A program made the position numbers and the translations under genes. Shown here in pieces: positions 6,364 through 13,064 of a stretch of DNA of 23,836 nucleotides. Every line of letters starts with the position of its first letter. The stretch's first letter is position 1. The stretch is taken from NCBI GenBank assembly GCA_051306365.1, contig JBPPNC010000045.1:1-23836 (forward strand), written 5' to 3'. The notes below the pieces were generated by a model, which was given only the letters and a program-made list of their open reading frames with translations, searched no databases and was not told where the DNA came from. The DNA is from Svornostia sp051306365. Its GTDB lineage: Bacteria > Actinomycetota > Thermoleophilia > Solirubrobacterales > Solirubrobacteraceae.

Positions 6364-7400
6364 GCGGCGAGGCTGTCGCCGAACGGGGCGCGGGCGACGC
6401 CCTTCTCGGTCACGATCGCCCCGATCAGCTCGGCCGGGGTGACGTCGAACGCCGGATTGCGCACTGCGACCCCGGCGGGTGCGACGGACGCGCCGCCGAA
6501 GCCGAGGACCTCATCGGCGTGCCGCTCCTCGACGGGGATCGCGGCACCGTCGGGGGTGGCGAGGTCCAGCGTCGAGGTGGGCCCGGCGACGACGAACGGG
6601 ATGTGCGCCGCTGCGGCAGCGAGCGCGTGTGCGTACGTCCCGACCTTGTTCGCCACGTCCCCGTTGGCCGCGACGCGGTCGCACCCGACGATCACGGCGT
6701 CGACCTCGCCGGCGCGGATGAGCCCGGCCGCGGCGCCGTCGACGACGAGCTCGCACCGGATCTCGAGCCGCTGGAGCTCCCAGGCCGTCAGCCGCGCGCC
6801 CTGCAGGAGCGGACGGGTTTCGCACGCGAGGACCGTGACCGCTGGATTACGGGCAGCGAGCTCGGCGATCACCCCCAGCGCGCTTCCGGCACCGGGCGTG
6901 GCAAGCGCCCCGGTGTTGCAGTGGGTGAGGATCCGGCGGCGGCCGCGCAGCAGGTCGGCGCCGAGGCGGGCGATCTCTGCGGCGGCGAGCTGCTCCTCGC
7001 TGTGCAGCGCCTCAGCCTCCACGCACGCGGCTGCGGGCGCGGCGCGTTCGCCGAGTTCGCCGATCGCCCCCATGGCCGCGTCGAGCACGCGGTCGACCGC
7101 GTAGCCGAGGTTCACGGCGGTGGGACGCGCGTCCGACAGCGTGGCTGCGGCCTCCCGAACGGCCGCGGGGGACGGGTCCGCGGTGACGGCCATGACGAGC
7201 CCGTACGCCGCCGCGATCCCGATGTTCGGAGCGCCGCGCACGGCGAGCCGCGCGATCGCGTCGGCCGTGTCCCGGGCGCCGGTCAGCGTGACCCACCGCT
7301 CCTCGGCGGGCAGCAGGGTCTGGTCGAGGAGGCTCAGGCGCTCGCCGTCCCAGCGCAGCGCCGCGACCTCGCGGTCCGGAGAACCGGGCGCATCGAGCAT
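6357..7400 (-). CDS. mtnA: S-methyl-5-thioribose-1-phosphate isomerase
   Basis: The 347-residue enzyme converts 5-methylthioribose-1-phosphate to methylthioribulose-1-phosphate in the methionine salvage pathway. It has the family landmarks in order: IARLAVRGAPNIGIAAAYG (about 49-67), catalytic Cys161 in THCNTGALAT, ETRPLLQGARLTAWEL (about 194-209), and catalytic Asp241 in GCDRVAANGDVANKVGTY. Length is normal. The ATG at 7400 begins 7 nt after a TAGCCT box, so the mRNA is probably leaderless. No other salvage gene is in the window; the only other methionine gene is metH, 14 kb away. The distinction from the related eIF2B-like ribose-1,5-bisphosphate isomerase rests on the Cys and Asp motifs, which favour MtnA. 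Confidence 0.93.
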   Translation of the reverse strand: MLDAPGSPDREVAALRWDGERLSLLDQTLLPAEERWVTLTGARDTADAIARLAVRGAPNIGIAAAYGLVMAVTADPSPAAVREAAATLSDARPTAVNLGYAVDRVLDAAMGAIGELGERAAPAAACVEAEALHSEEQLAAAEIARLGADLLRGRRRILTHCNTGALATPGAGSALGVIAELAARNPAVTVLACETRPLLQGARLTAWELQRLEIRCELVVDGAAAGLIRAGEVDAVIVGCDRVAANGDVANKVGTYAHALAAAAAHIPFVVAGPTSTLDLATPDGAAIPVEERHADEVLGFGGASVAPAGVAVRNPAFDVTPAELIGAIVTEKGVARAPFGDSLAAL

Positions 7401-7407
7401 GACGGGA

Positions 7408-7413
7408 AGGCTA
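7408..7413 (-). promoter_or_regulatory. -10 box TAGCCT, leaderless start of mtnA
   Basis: On the reverse strand TAGCCT is followed by 7 nt and then the mtnA ATG, placing a transcription start on or next to the A of the ATG. Confidence 0.5.
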
Positions 7414-7435
7414 CGGGTCGTGCGCGACGGCCTGC

Positions 7436-7441
7436 TACCGT
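7436..7441 (+). promoter_or_regulatory. -10 box TACCGT for the SpoIVB/S55-like gene
   Basis: TACCGT lies 10 nt before the ATG at 7452 in the short region divergent from mtnA. It would give a 5' leader of only about 3 nt. There is no Shine-Dalgarno sequence. Confidence 0.45.
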
Positions 7442-7451
7442 CGCGCGTCCC

Positions 7452-9230
7452 ATGCGTCGGAATATTCTCGCCGCGCTGAGCGCCACCGCTCTGCTGCTGC
7501 CTGTCTCCTCGGCGCGTGCCGGCGAGCCCATCATGCCGCTCACCGAGGTTCGGACCGGCATGGCCTGTCAGGTCGCCTCCGTCATCCGCGGCGAAGCCGT
7601 GACCACCTTCGACGCCGAGGTCCTCGACGTCATCACGGGCCCGCAGCCCGAGCTGTCCCGCATCCTCATCCGGGTCTCCGGCGCCGCGGTCGACACCACC
7701 GGCGTCGGCCCGGGTTTCTCCGGATCGCCGATGCGGTGCCCGCGCGGCGACGGCACGTTCCCCATCGCGGGCGCGATCAGCGAGGGCATCGGCGACTACG
7801 GCGGCAAGGTCCTCTTCGCGACGCCGATCGAGCCGATCATCGCCGAGCCGATCGAGCCGCCGCTCGTCCGACCGCGGAGCGTCACGCCCCCCGCGGTCGC
7901 CATCGCGGGCGGGCAGCCGCTCGCTGGCCCGCTGACCCTCAACGGGGTGAGCGGCCGGGTCGCCAAAGTCCTGCGTGACAGCGCCGCCAAGGCGGGCAGG
8001 CGGCTCATCACCACCCCCGCGGTCCCGCGTCAGGCTCCGGGGCTCCCGGGCGCCCCGACGCCGATCGTCCCGGGCTCCGCGGTGTTCGCCGGCTACTCCA
8101 CCGGCCAGGTCGCGCTCGGTGCGCTCGGCACCGCCGCGTACACCGACGGCGCGAAGGTCTGGGCGTTCGGCCATCCGTTCGAGGGCGCCGGCCGCCGCGC
8201 GCTGTACCTCCAGACGGCACGCGTCTCAGGGATCATCTTCAACCCGATCGGCACCGCAGAGCTCTCCACCTACAAGCTCGGTGAGCCCGTGGCCGACGCG
8301 GGCATCGTCAGCGGCGACGGCCTCAGTGCGATCACCGGGACGACGGGCACAGCGCCCTCGAACTACCCCATGCGCGTGACCGCCAAGGATCTGCAGACCG
8401 GGCGCGCACAGACACTCACCGCGCGGATCGCCGACGAGTCCACGCTCGGGCAGCCGAGCGGCATCTCCGGTTTGGGCGTCGTCGCGACCGCCTCCGCCGG
8501 CACGCTCGCCCAGACCGTGCTCAAGGGCGGCACGCCCGGCCGTACGAGCGGTGAGATGTGCGTGCGCCTGCGGCTCAAGCAGGTCACCCGCCAGCTGCGG
8601 TTCTGCAACCGCTACGTGCTCGGCGCCGGCGCGCCCGCCCTCGGGATCGCCGGCGCGGTGGCCGGCGACATCGGCTCCGCCGCGGGGCTGCTCGACACGT
8701 ACGAGTTCGGGGCGCTGGAGCCCACGGACCTCCAGGTCGCGCTGCGACTGCGCCGTGGGACGGCGCAGTCGTTCATCGAGTCGGTGGACGCGCCATCGAC
8801 GCTGCGCCGCGGTCGCCGCTACACGCTGCGCCTGCGCCTGCGGCGCGCCTCAAGCGGCCGCGTCACCACGAAGTCCATCCGCTTCCGCGTCCCGTCCGGT
8901 GCGCCGCGAGGCGATCGCCTGCTCACCGTGGACGGCCCGAGTGCCGACAGCGCCGGCAGCGAGGAGGAGCTCGTCTCCGAGCTCGGCGCGCTGTTCGGTC
9001 TCGACGAGGACGGTGGCGGCAGCGGCTCCGGCCCGGCCACGCCGAATGAGTTCGCGAAGGCCTTCGAAAGCCTCGAGCGCTACGACGGCGTCACCTTGTC
9101 GTTCCCCTCCGAGGAGGACCTGGAGTCCGAGGACGGCGAGGGCGGCGACGGCTCCGAGGGCAGCCGGCTCTACCGCGACAGCCAGCTGCGCCTCAGCGGG
9201 ACCGCGCGGACCGCGGTCACGGTTCGCTAG
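7452..9230 (+). CDS. Secreted SpoIVB peptidase S55-domain protein
   Basis: The 592-residue protein has a signal peptide (MRRNILAALSATALLLPVSSARA, about residues 1-23). The next block, MPLTEVRTGMACQVASVIRG to SGAAVDTTGVGPGFSGSPM, carries the serine-peptidase GFSGSP motif (S90 by analogy with the GMSGSP serine of SpoIVB) and continues into AGAISEGIG and LFATPIEPII. A second conserved block has WAFGHPFEG (H241, the likely catalytic histidine). In Bacillus SpoIVB the histidine precedes the serine, so the order here is reversed. The C-terminal third (about 430-592) has Arg-rich beta-like and acidic low-complexity sequence. No sporulation gene is nearby, so a periplasmic or extracellular processing role other than sigma-K activation is likely; the substrate is unknown. 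The open frame extends upstream through the mtnA region but lacks coding character there. The gene ends in CTAG, shared with the glutaredoxin gene. Confidence 0.85.
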   Translation: MRRNILAALSATALLLPVSSARAGEPIMPLTEVRTGMACQVASVIRGEAVTTFDAEVLDVITGPQPELSRILIRVSGAAVDTTGVGPGFSGSPMRCPRGDGTFPIAGAISEGIGDYGGKVLFATPIEPIIAEPIEPPLVRPRSVTPPAVAIAGGQPLAGPLTLNGVSGRVAKVLRDSAAKAGRRLITTPAVPRQAPGLPGAPTPIVPGSAVFAGYSTGQVALGALGTAAYTDGAKVWAFGHPFEGAGRRALYLQTARVSGIIFNPIGTAELSTYKLGEPVADAGIVSGDGLSAITGTTGTAPSNYPMRVTAKDLQTGRAQTLTARIADESTLGQPSGISGLGVVATASAGTLAQTVLKGGTPGRTSGEMCVRLRLKQVTRQLRFCNRYVLGAGAPALGIAGAVAGDIGSAAGLLDTYEFGALEPTDLQVALRLRRGTAQSFIESVDAPSTLRRGRRYTLRLRLRRASSGRVTTKSIRFRVPSGAPRGDRLLTVDGPSADSAGSEEELVSELGALFGLDEDGGGSGSGPATPNEFAKAFESLERYDGVTLSFPSEEDLESEDGEGGDGSEGSRLYRDSQLRLSGTARTAVTVR

Positions 9231-9613
9231 TTCAGCCGGTTCTCGATCTGGAGCGTCGGGCCCGCGGGCTCGGCGGCCTCCGGCTCGGCGTCTGGCTGGT
9301 CGACCCCGAGGACGCCGGCGAGCTCGCCGGACTCGTACATCTCGACGATGATGTCCGAGCCGCCCACCAGCTCGCCCTTGACGAAGAGCTGGGGGATCGT
9401 CGGCCAGTTGCTGATCGCCGAGAGCTCCTGGCGGATCCGCGGGTCGGGCAGGACGTCGACGGCGCTGAACGGCACCTCGAGCGTCTGCAGCGCGGCGGCC
9501 GCACGGGCGGAGAACCCGCACGACGGCGAGTCAGGCGTGCCCTTCATGAAGAGGATGACGTCGTTGTCGGCGATCGCCTCCGAGATGGCGTCGCGCATGG
9601 GGTTCTCGCTCAT
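9227..9613 (-). CDS. Monothiol glutaredoxin, Grx4/Grx5 (CGFS) family
   Basis: The 128-residue protein has the full Grx4-type set: VILFMKGTPDSPSCGFS with Cys32 and the thiol-binding Lys24, then the WPTIPQLFVKGELVGGSDI block that contacts the thiol and the Fe-S cluster. An acidic C-terminal extension of about 25 residues (DQPDAEPEAAEPAGPTLQIENRLN) is extra relative to GrxD. CGFS glutaredoxins hold a [2Fe-2S] cluster between two subunits, or with BolA, and act in cluster transfer rather than disulfide reduction. ATG 9613 overlaps the bolA stop by 4 bp (ATGA), so the partner proteins are co-translated. The stop shares CTAG with the convergent S55 gene. Confidence 0.92.
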   Translation of the reverse strand: MSENPMRDAISEAIADNDVILFMKGTPDSPSCGFSARAAAALQTLEVPFSAVDVLPDPRIRQELSAISNWPTIPQLFVKGELVGGSDIIVEMYESGELAGVLGVDQPDAEPEAAEPAGPTLQIENRLN

Positions 9614-9831
9614 GGGGTCTCCGTCTTCAGGGAGAGGGCATGGATCTCGCCGCCCAGCTGGTCACCGAAGATGTCCATCACCATGCGGTGCTGCTCCAGG
9701 CGGCTCTTGCCGGCGAACGCCGAGGCCTTCACCTGCGCGGCGAAATGGACGTCGTCCTCGCTCTGGACGGCCACTTCGGCACCCGGGATCGCGGCCTCGA
9801 TACGGTCGCGCAGCTCATCGACGGTCGGCAT
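9610..9831 (-). CDS. bolA: BolA family protein
   Basis: The 73-residue protein matches BolA: MPTVDELRDRIEAAIPGAEVAV, a beta strand VHFAAQVKASAFAGKSRLEQHRMV containing the conserved SRLEQHRMV stretch, and the C-terminal GGEIHALSLKT, whose His is in the position of the invariant cluster-binding histidine. BolA proteins pair with CGFS glutaredoxins to form a [2Fe-2S] heterodimer involved in iron sensing and cluster delivery. Here the partner gene follows with a 4-bp overlap, and an A-type carrier is divergently transcribed 74 bp away. ATG 9831 is preceded by a TACCCT box at 9 nt. Confidence 0.93.
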   Translation of the reverse strand: MPTVDELRDRIEAAIPGAEVAVQSEDDVHFAAQVKASAFAGKSRLEQHRMVMDIFGDQLGGEIHALSLKTETP

Positions 9832-9840
9832 GTCGATTCG

Positions 9841-9846
9841 AGGGTA
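9841..9846 (-). promoter_or_regulatory. -10 box TACCCT for bolA-grx
   Basis: On the reverse strand TACCCT is followed by 9 nt and then the bolA ATG, predicting a leader of about 2 nt. It overlaps the left arm of the GTAGCG/CGCTAC inverted repeat at 9844-9858, so a protein bound there would block it. Confidence 0.45.
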
Positions 9847-9870
9847 GCGTGTCGCTACACTTTGTATAGC
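9844..9870. promoter_or_regulatory. Candidate operator: nested palindromes in the Fe-S divergent promoter
   Basis: Two overlapping inverted repeats lie here. One is GTAGCG-TGT-CGCTAC (9844-9858, perfect). The other is GCTACACTTTGTATAGC (9854-9870), with 7-bp arms, one mismatched pair and a TTT centre. A further GCTAC follows at 9869-9873. The segment is an AT-rich island in otherwise very GC-rich DNA, and it sits between the bolA -10 box and the A-type carrier gene. A regulator binding here could control both operons; its identity (IscR/SufR/RirA-like or iron regulator) is not deducible. Confidence 0.45.
9856..9861 (+). promoter_or_regulatory. Possible -10 box TACACT for the A-type Fe-S carrier gene
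   Basis: TACACT lies 44 nt before the ATG at 9906 and would leave a leader of about 38 nt. That leader contains GGAG (9890-9893), a plausible ribosome binding site 12 nt before the start. TATAGC at 9865-9870 is an alternative. Unlike most starts in the window, this one is not leaderless. Confidence 0.35.
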
Positions 9871-9905
9871 TACGGCGTGAGCGACCGACGGAGACGTATC
9901 CGATC

Positions 9906-10259
9906 ATGATCACCATTACCGACAAGGGCGCCGAGAAGGTGCACGAGTTCCTCGCCTCTCAGGGCGAGCAGGCCGAGGGCGTGGGGCTGCGCGTCGGCGT
10001 GCGCGGCGGTGGCTGTTCGGGCTTCCAGTACGCGCTCGCGTTCGACGAGCAGCGCGACGACGACGAGATCTTCGATCTCGACGGGCTGAAGATCCTCGTG
10101 GACAAGCCGTCGCTTCCGTACGTCAAGGGCTCGGTCATCGACTACGTGGACTCGCTGACGGGTGCCGGCTTCAAGGTCGACAACCCGAACGTGATCGCGG
10201 CCTGCGGCTGCGGGTCGTCGTTCCGCGTGGCCGACGAGGAAGAGGTCTCGGCGGTCTGA
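9906..10259 (+). CDS. A-type iron-sulfur carrier (IscA/ErpA/HesB family)
   Basis: The 117-residue protein has the three conserved cluster ligands: Cys37 in GVRGGGCSGFQYALAFDE, and Cys100/Cys102 in AACGCGSSF. It also has DGLKILVDKPSLPYVKGSVIDYV, the typical middle segment. A-type carriers receive an Fe-S cluster from the assembly machinery and pass it to target enzymes. Gene order (bolA and a CGFS glutaredoxin divergent on the left) supports a Fe-S trafficking module. The acidic tail (ADEEEVSAV) is unremarkable. Whether it corresponds functionally to ErpA, SufA or IscA cannot be decided, so no symbol is given. Confidence 0.93.
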   Translation: MITITDKGAEKVHEFLASQGEQAEGVGLRVGVRGGGCSGFQYALAFDEQRDDDEIFDLDGLKILVDKPSLPYVKGSVIDYVDSLTGAGFKVDNPNVIAACGCGSSFRVADEEEVSAV

Positions 10260-10267
10260 CCGCCCGC

Positions 10268-11539
10268 GTGCGCGGCGTTCTCGTCGCAGCGCTGGTTGCG
10301 CCCGGCCTGCTGGCCGGCTGCGGCTCGTCTGACGACGAGCCCGATCCTTCGCCGCGCCCTGAGCGGCCGGCCCTGCAGACCGGGGTGCTCGAGGGCAACC
10401 CGCATCTGCTGAGCCCCGGCACCGTTCCGGCGGAGTTCGTCCCGTGGCGCGATCGGCTGGCGGCGCTGCGCCCGCAGTTCGTGCGGGTCCTCGTCGACTG
10501 GGAGAAGCTCCAGCCTGTGCGTGACGTCCCGCCGCGGTTCGACGTCCCGAGCGACGGGTGCATGCGCGGTGCGCCGCCGTGCGCGCCGCACACCGGGATT
10601 CGCGACGTGCTGCGGGCGCTGGCCGCGCGCCGGGCGGCGGGCGAGGACGGCTGGGAGCCCGTCGTCGTGATCTACGGCACGCCGGCGTGGGCGGCACGGA
10701 CGCCGCGCGCGGCCACGCCGCGCGGCGGCGAGTGCGGCCTGTCGTCCCGCGCGCGCGAACCGGATGCCGCCGCGTACGCCGCGCTCGTGCGCGCACTGCG
10801 CGAGGAGGCCCGCGCCGATGGCGTCCCGCTGCGCTGGTGGGCGCCGTGGAACGAGCCCAACCACCCAGCCTTCCTCGCGCCCCAGCGCGCGCGGTGCGAC
10901 GAGGACAGCTCGTCGACGTCCGCCGCGCGGTACGCACGGATCGTCGACGCGTTTCGCGCCGAGCAGCAGCCGGCCGAGCGGTTGCTGCTGGGGGAGACGG
11001 CCGGCTACGACGCGCCGCGGCCGTCGGCGAGCTCGGTGGCGGAGTTCATCGAGGACCTGCCGCGGGACACCGTCTGCGCTACGCCGTACTGGGCGCAGCA
11101 CGTCTACGTCGCCCAGCCCGGGGGCGAGGGAGCGTCGGAGGACGGCGCACCGCTGGCCGGCGACGCCGACGCGGCCGGCAGCCCAGCGCTCCTGCGCGCC
11201 GTCCAGGCGGCGCTCGACCGGCACGAGTGCGCGACGCGCCACCGCCTCTGGCTCACGGAGACCGGCGCCGGCGGCCCGAGACCCGGCCGCGACCGGCTCA
11301 CGGACGCGGCATCGCTCGCGCGCGCATGCGAGGCCATGGCGGACGCGCTCGACGCGTGGCGGGACGATCCGCGCGTCGACGTGGCGTTCCAGTACTCGTT
11401 TCGGGAGGACCCGTCGTTCCCGGTCGGGCTCGCCGACGCCGGGCTCACGACGCTCTACGCGCCGTACGGGGCCTGGCGGGCCGCCGCGGACGGGCACCCG
11501 GCCCGAAATGGCTGTGACTCAGCCTCAGGTGGAGGCTGA
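10268..11539 (+). CDS. Secreted lipoprotein with a clan-A glycoside-hydrolase-like TIM barrel
   Basis: The 423-residue protein starts at GTG 10268, 8 nt after the Fe-S carrier gene. It has a lipoprotein signal peptide with a perfect lipobox LLAGC (Cys18), then a short Ser/Asp/Pro linker. The body looks like a (beta/alpha)8 glycosidase of the GH5/GH39/GH-A type: FVRVLVDWEKLQP (strand 1-2), PVVVIYGTPAWAA, WWAPWNEPNHPAFL with the acid/base Glu196 in the NEP motif, and HRLWLTETGAGG with Glu331 as candidate nucleophile after a barrel strand. Several Cys pairs (for example near 98-104) suggest disulfides in an extracytoplasmic protein. The substrate is unknown. Its last codons and stop lie in an inverted repeat shared with the convergent PHP gene. 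Confidence 0.75.
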   Translation: MRGVLVAALVAPGLLAGCGSSDDEPDPSPRPERPALQTGVLEGNPHLLSPGTVPAEFVPWRDRLAALRPQFVRVLVDWEKLQPVRDVPPRFDVPSDGCMRGAPPCAPHTGIRDVLRALAARRAAGEDGWEPVVVIYGTPAWAARTPRAATPRGGECGLSSRAREPDAAAYAALVRALREEARADGVPLRWWAPWNEPNHPAFLAPQRARCDEDSSSTSAARYARIVDAFRAEQQPAERLLLGETAGYDAPRPSASSVAEFIEDLPRDTVCATPYWAQHVYVAQPGGEGASEDGAPLAGDADAAGSPALLRAVQAALDRHECATRHRLWLTETGAGGPRPGRDRLTDAASLARACEAMADALDAWRDDPRVDVAFQYSFREDPSFPVGLADAGLTTLYAPYGAWRAAADGHPARNGCDSASGGG

Positions 11540-11540
11540 G
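11518..11540. terminator. Shared bidirectional terminator-like hairpin (glycosidase-like / PHP)
   Basis: CTCAGCCTC (11518-11526) and GAGGCTGAG (11532-11540) form a perfect 9-bp stem around a 5-nt loop. The forward TGA stop (11537-11539) lies in the right arm, and the reverse TGA stop (11525-11527) in the left arm, so the coding ends overlap by 15 bp within the hairpin. No U-tract follows on either side. Confidence 0.6.
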
Positions 11541-12397
11541 GGTTCGTCGAGCCGACCGAGTCTCGGCACCATGCCGAACAGGGAAAACCCCAGGAAACGG
11601 GCAAAATACGGATGGTCCGGCGCATGGAAGTCCGTGGAGCCGGTCGTGAGGAGGCCGAGCTCCTCCGCGAGCGTGACGAGCTGGCGTGTCTGCGTCTCGT
11701 CGTGGGTCGCGTAGAACGCCTCGACTCCGTCGAGGCCGGCCGCCGCGAACCGGCGCAGCGTCGCCTCCACCTGTTCGGGGTCAGGGATGTCCCAGTACGG
11801 GTGCGCCCACACGGCGAGTCCGCCCGCGGCGTGGACGACGTCGATCGCTTCCGGCACCGAGGGCGTGGTGCGCCCGCGAAACGCGGGAGTGCCCTCGATG
11901 AGGTAGGCCTCAAGCACGGCGCCGAACGACGCCAGGTCTTCCGCACGCAGCCGCTCGGCGTTGCCGGGGTGCTCGAAGACCGCGCGCGCGAGGTGGGGCC
12001 GCCCGGGCGCACTGCGGCCCGCGAGGATCGCGTCGTCGATCGCCCAGCCGAGCTGGCGCATCGCGTCCGTCATCCGCGCGATCCGCGCCTGGCGGTCGGC
12101 CCGGAAGGTCGCGAGTGCGTCGGCGAGCCCGGGATCGGCCGGATCGAACGCGTACCCGAGCACGTGGAGATCGGGGCCTGCGAGATCCACCGTGGACAGC
12201 TCGACGCCCGGCACGACGGTCACCCCGCACCGCGCGCCCGCCTGCATCGCGGCCGCCACGCCGTCAACCGTGTCGTGGTCGGTCAGCGCGAGCAGGCGCA
12301 CACCCGCCGAACCGGCGCGGGCAACCACCTCCTCGGGCGGGAGGGCTCCGTCCGAGCACGTCGAGTGGGCCTGCAGGTCGAAGTCGGGCCGCGCCAT
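11525..12397 (-). CDS. PHP-domain metal-dependent phosphoesterase (YciV/TrpH-like)
   Basis: The 290-residue protein has all PHP metal-binding motifs: DLQAHSTCSDG (His11, Asp16), LALTDHDTVDG (Asp40, His41, Asp42), VVPGVELST (Glu66), DLHVLGY, VWAHPYWD and the C-terminal TGSTDFHAPDHP. A helical insertion around GRPHLARAVFEHPGNAERL is typical of the YciV branch. E. coli YciV (RNase AM) is a 5'-3' exoribonuclease/3',5'-bisphosphate nucleotidase; whether this protein shares that activity is inference. ATG 12397 is chosen because the PHP strand begins immediately after it and a TACGGT box lies 10 nt upstream. The open frame continues upstream as antisense of the glycosylase gene and is not coding. 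Confidence 0.88.
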   Translation of the reverse strand: MARPDFDLQAHSTCSDGALPPEEVVARAGSAGVRLLALTDHDTVDGVAAAMQAGARCGVTVVPGVELSTVDLAGPDLHVLGYAFDPADPGLADALATFRADRQARIARMTDAMRQLGWAIDDAILAGRSAPGRPHLARAVFEHPGNAERLRAEDLASFGAVLEAYLIEGTPAFRGRTTPSVPEAIDVVHAAGGLAVWAHPYWDIPDPEQVEATLRRFAAAGLDGVEAFYATHDETQTRQLVTLAEELGLLTTGSTDFHAPDHPYFARFLGFSLFGMVPRLGRLDEPSAST

Positions 12398-12407
12398 CGG
12401 GGGCGCC

Positions 12408-12413
12408 ACCGTA
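12408..12413 (-). promoter_or_regulatory. -10 box TACGGT for the PHP gene
   Basis: On the reverse strand TACGGT is followed by 10 nt and the ATG of the PHP gene. It lies just downstream of the stop codon of the DNA glycosylase gene, so the PHP gene can be transcribed separately from that gene. Confidence 0.4.
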
Positions 12414-12416
12414 CCG

Positions 12417-13064
12417 TCAGCCGCCGTCGACGGGCGTCGCATCGAGCGAGCGCCACAGGTACCGGCACGCCAGCGTACGGTGCGGGCGCCACGGTTCGGC
12501 CATCTCCGTGAGCTCGGCGCGCAGCGGCGCGTCCTGTAGGCCATATGCGAGCTGGGTCGCGCGGCGCACCCCGAGGTCGCCCCACGCCAGCACGTCGGGC
12601 CGGCGCAGATGGAACATGAGGTACATGTGCGCGCTCCACTCCCCGATCCCCTTGACGGCCACGAGTTCCGTGATGATCTCCTCGTCGGGAAGCTCGGCGA
12701 TCCTCTCGAGCTCGAGCGTGCCGTCCTGGACGTGCTCGGCGAGCGACCGCAGGAAGCTCACCTTCATCCGCGACAGCCCGGCGGCGGCGCGCAACTCCTC
12801 CGGGTCATCGGCGAGGACCTGCTCGGGCGTGGGAGTGCGGCCGTGAAAGCGCGCGGTCAGGCGCAGGTAGATCGCGCGTGCGGCCTTCGTCGAGAGTTGC
12901 TGGCCGACGATGGAGCGCACGAGCGCGCCGTAGTGATCGTCGGGCCGGCCGCGCGATTCGGCCTCGTCCTCGTCGGTCGGCAGCTCACCGACGCGGTCGA
13001 TGAGCGCGTCGAGCACCGGGTCGGCCGCCCGCAGGTGGGCGACCCCGTCTTCCAGGGAGGGCAC
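12417..13064 (-). CDS. DNA-3-methyladenine glycosylase II-like (AlkA/Mag1 type, HhH-GPD)
   Basis: The 215-residue protein excises alkylated bases in base-excision repair. It has the HhH-GPD fold landmarks: YGALVRSIVGQQLSTKAA (about 45-62), the helix-hairpin-helix LVAVKGIGEWSAHMYLMF (about 134-151) and the catalytic Asp163 in LAWGDLGVRRA. It lacks the extra N-terminal domain of E. coli AlkA and so resembles the shorter Mag1/AlkA-II form. GTG 13064 shares one base with the hemQ-like gene's stop (TAGTG), implying co-transcription. The frame upstream of that start overlaps the other gene and is not coding. Confidence 0.88.
   Translation of the reverse strand: MPSLEDGVAHLRAADPVLDALIDRVGELPTDEDEAESRGRPDDHYGALVRSIVGQQLSTKAARAIYLRLTARFHGRTPTPEQVLADDPEELRAAAGLSRMKVSFLRSLAEHVQDGTLELERIAELPDEEIITELVAVKGIGEWSAHMYLMFHLRRPDVLAWGDLGVRRATQLAYGLQDAPLRAELTEMAEPWRPHRTLACRYLWRSLDATPVDGG

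Noticed and set aside
6246..7451. An N-terminal extension of the S55-like protein by about 400 residues
   Set aside because: It is antisense to mtnA and lacks coding character; a signal peptide begins exactly at ATG 7452.
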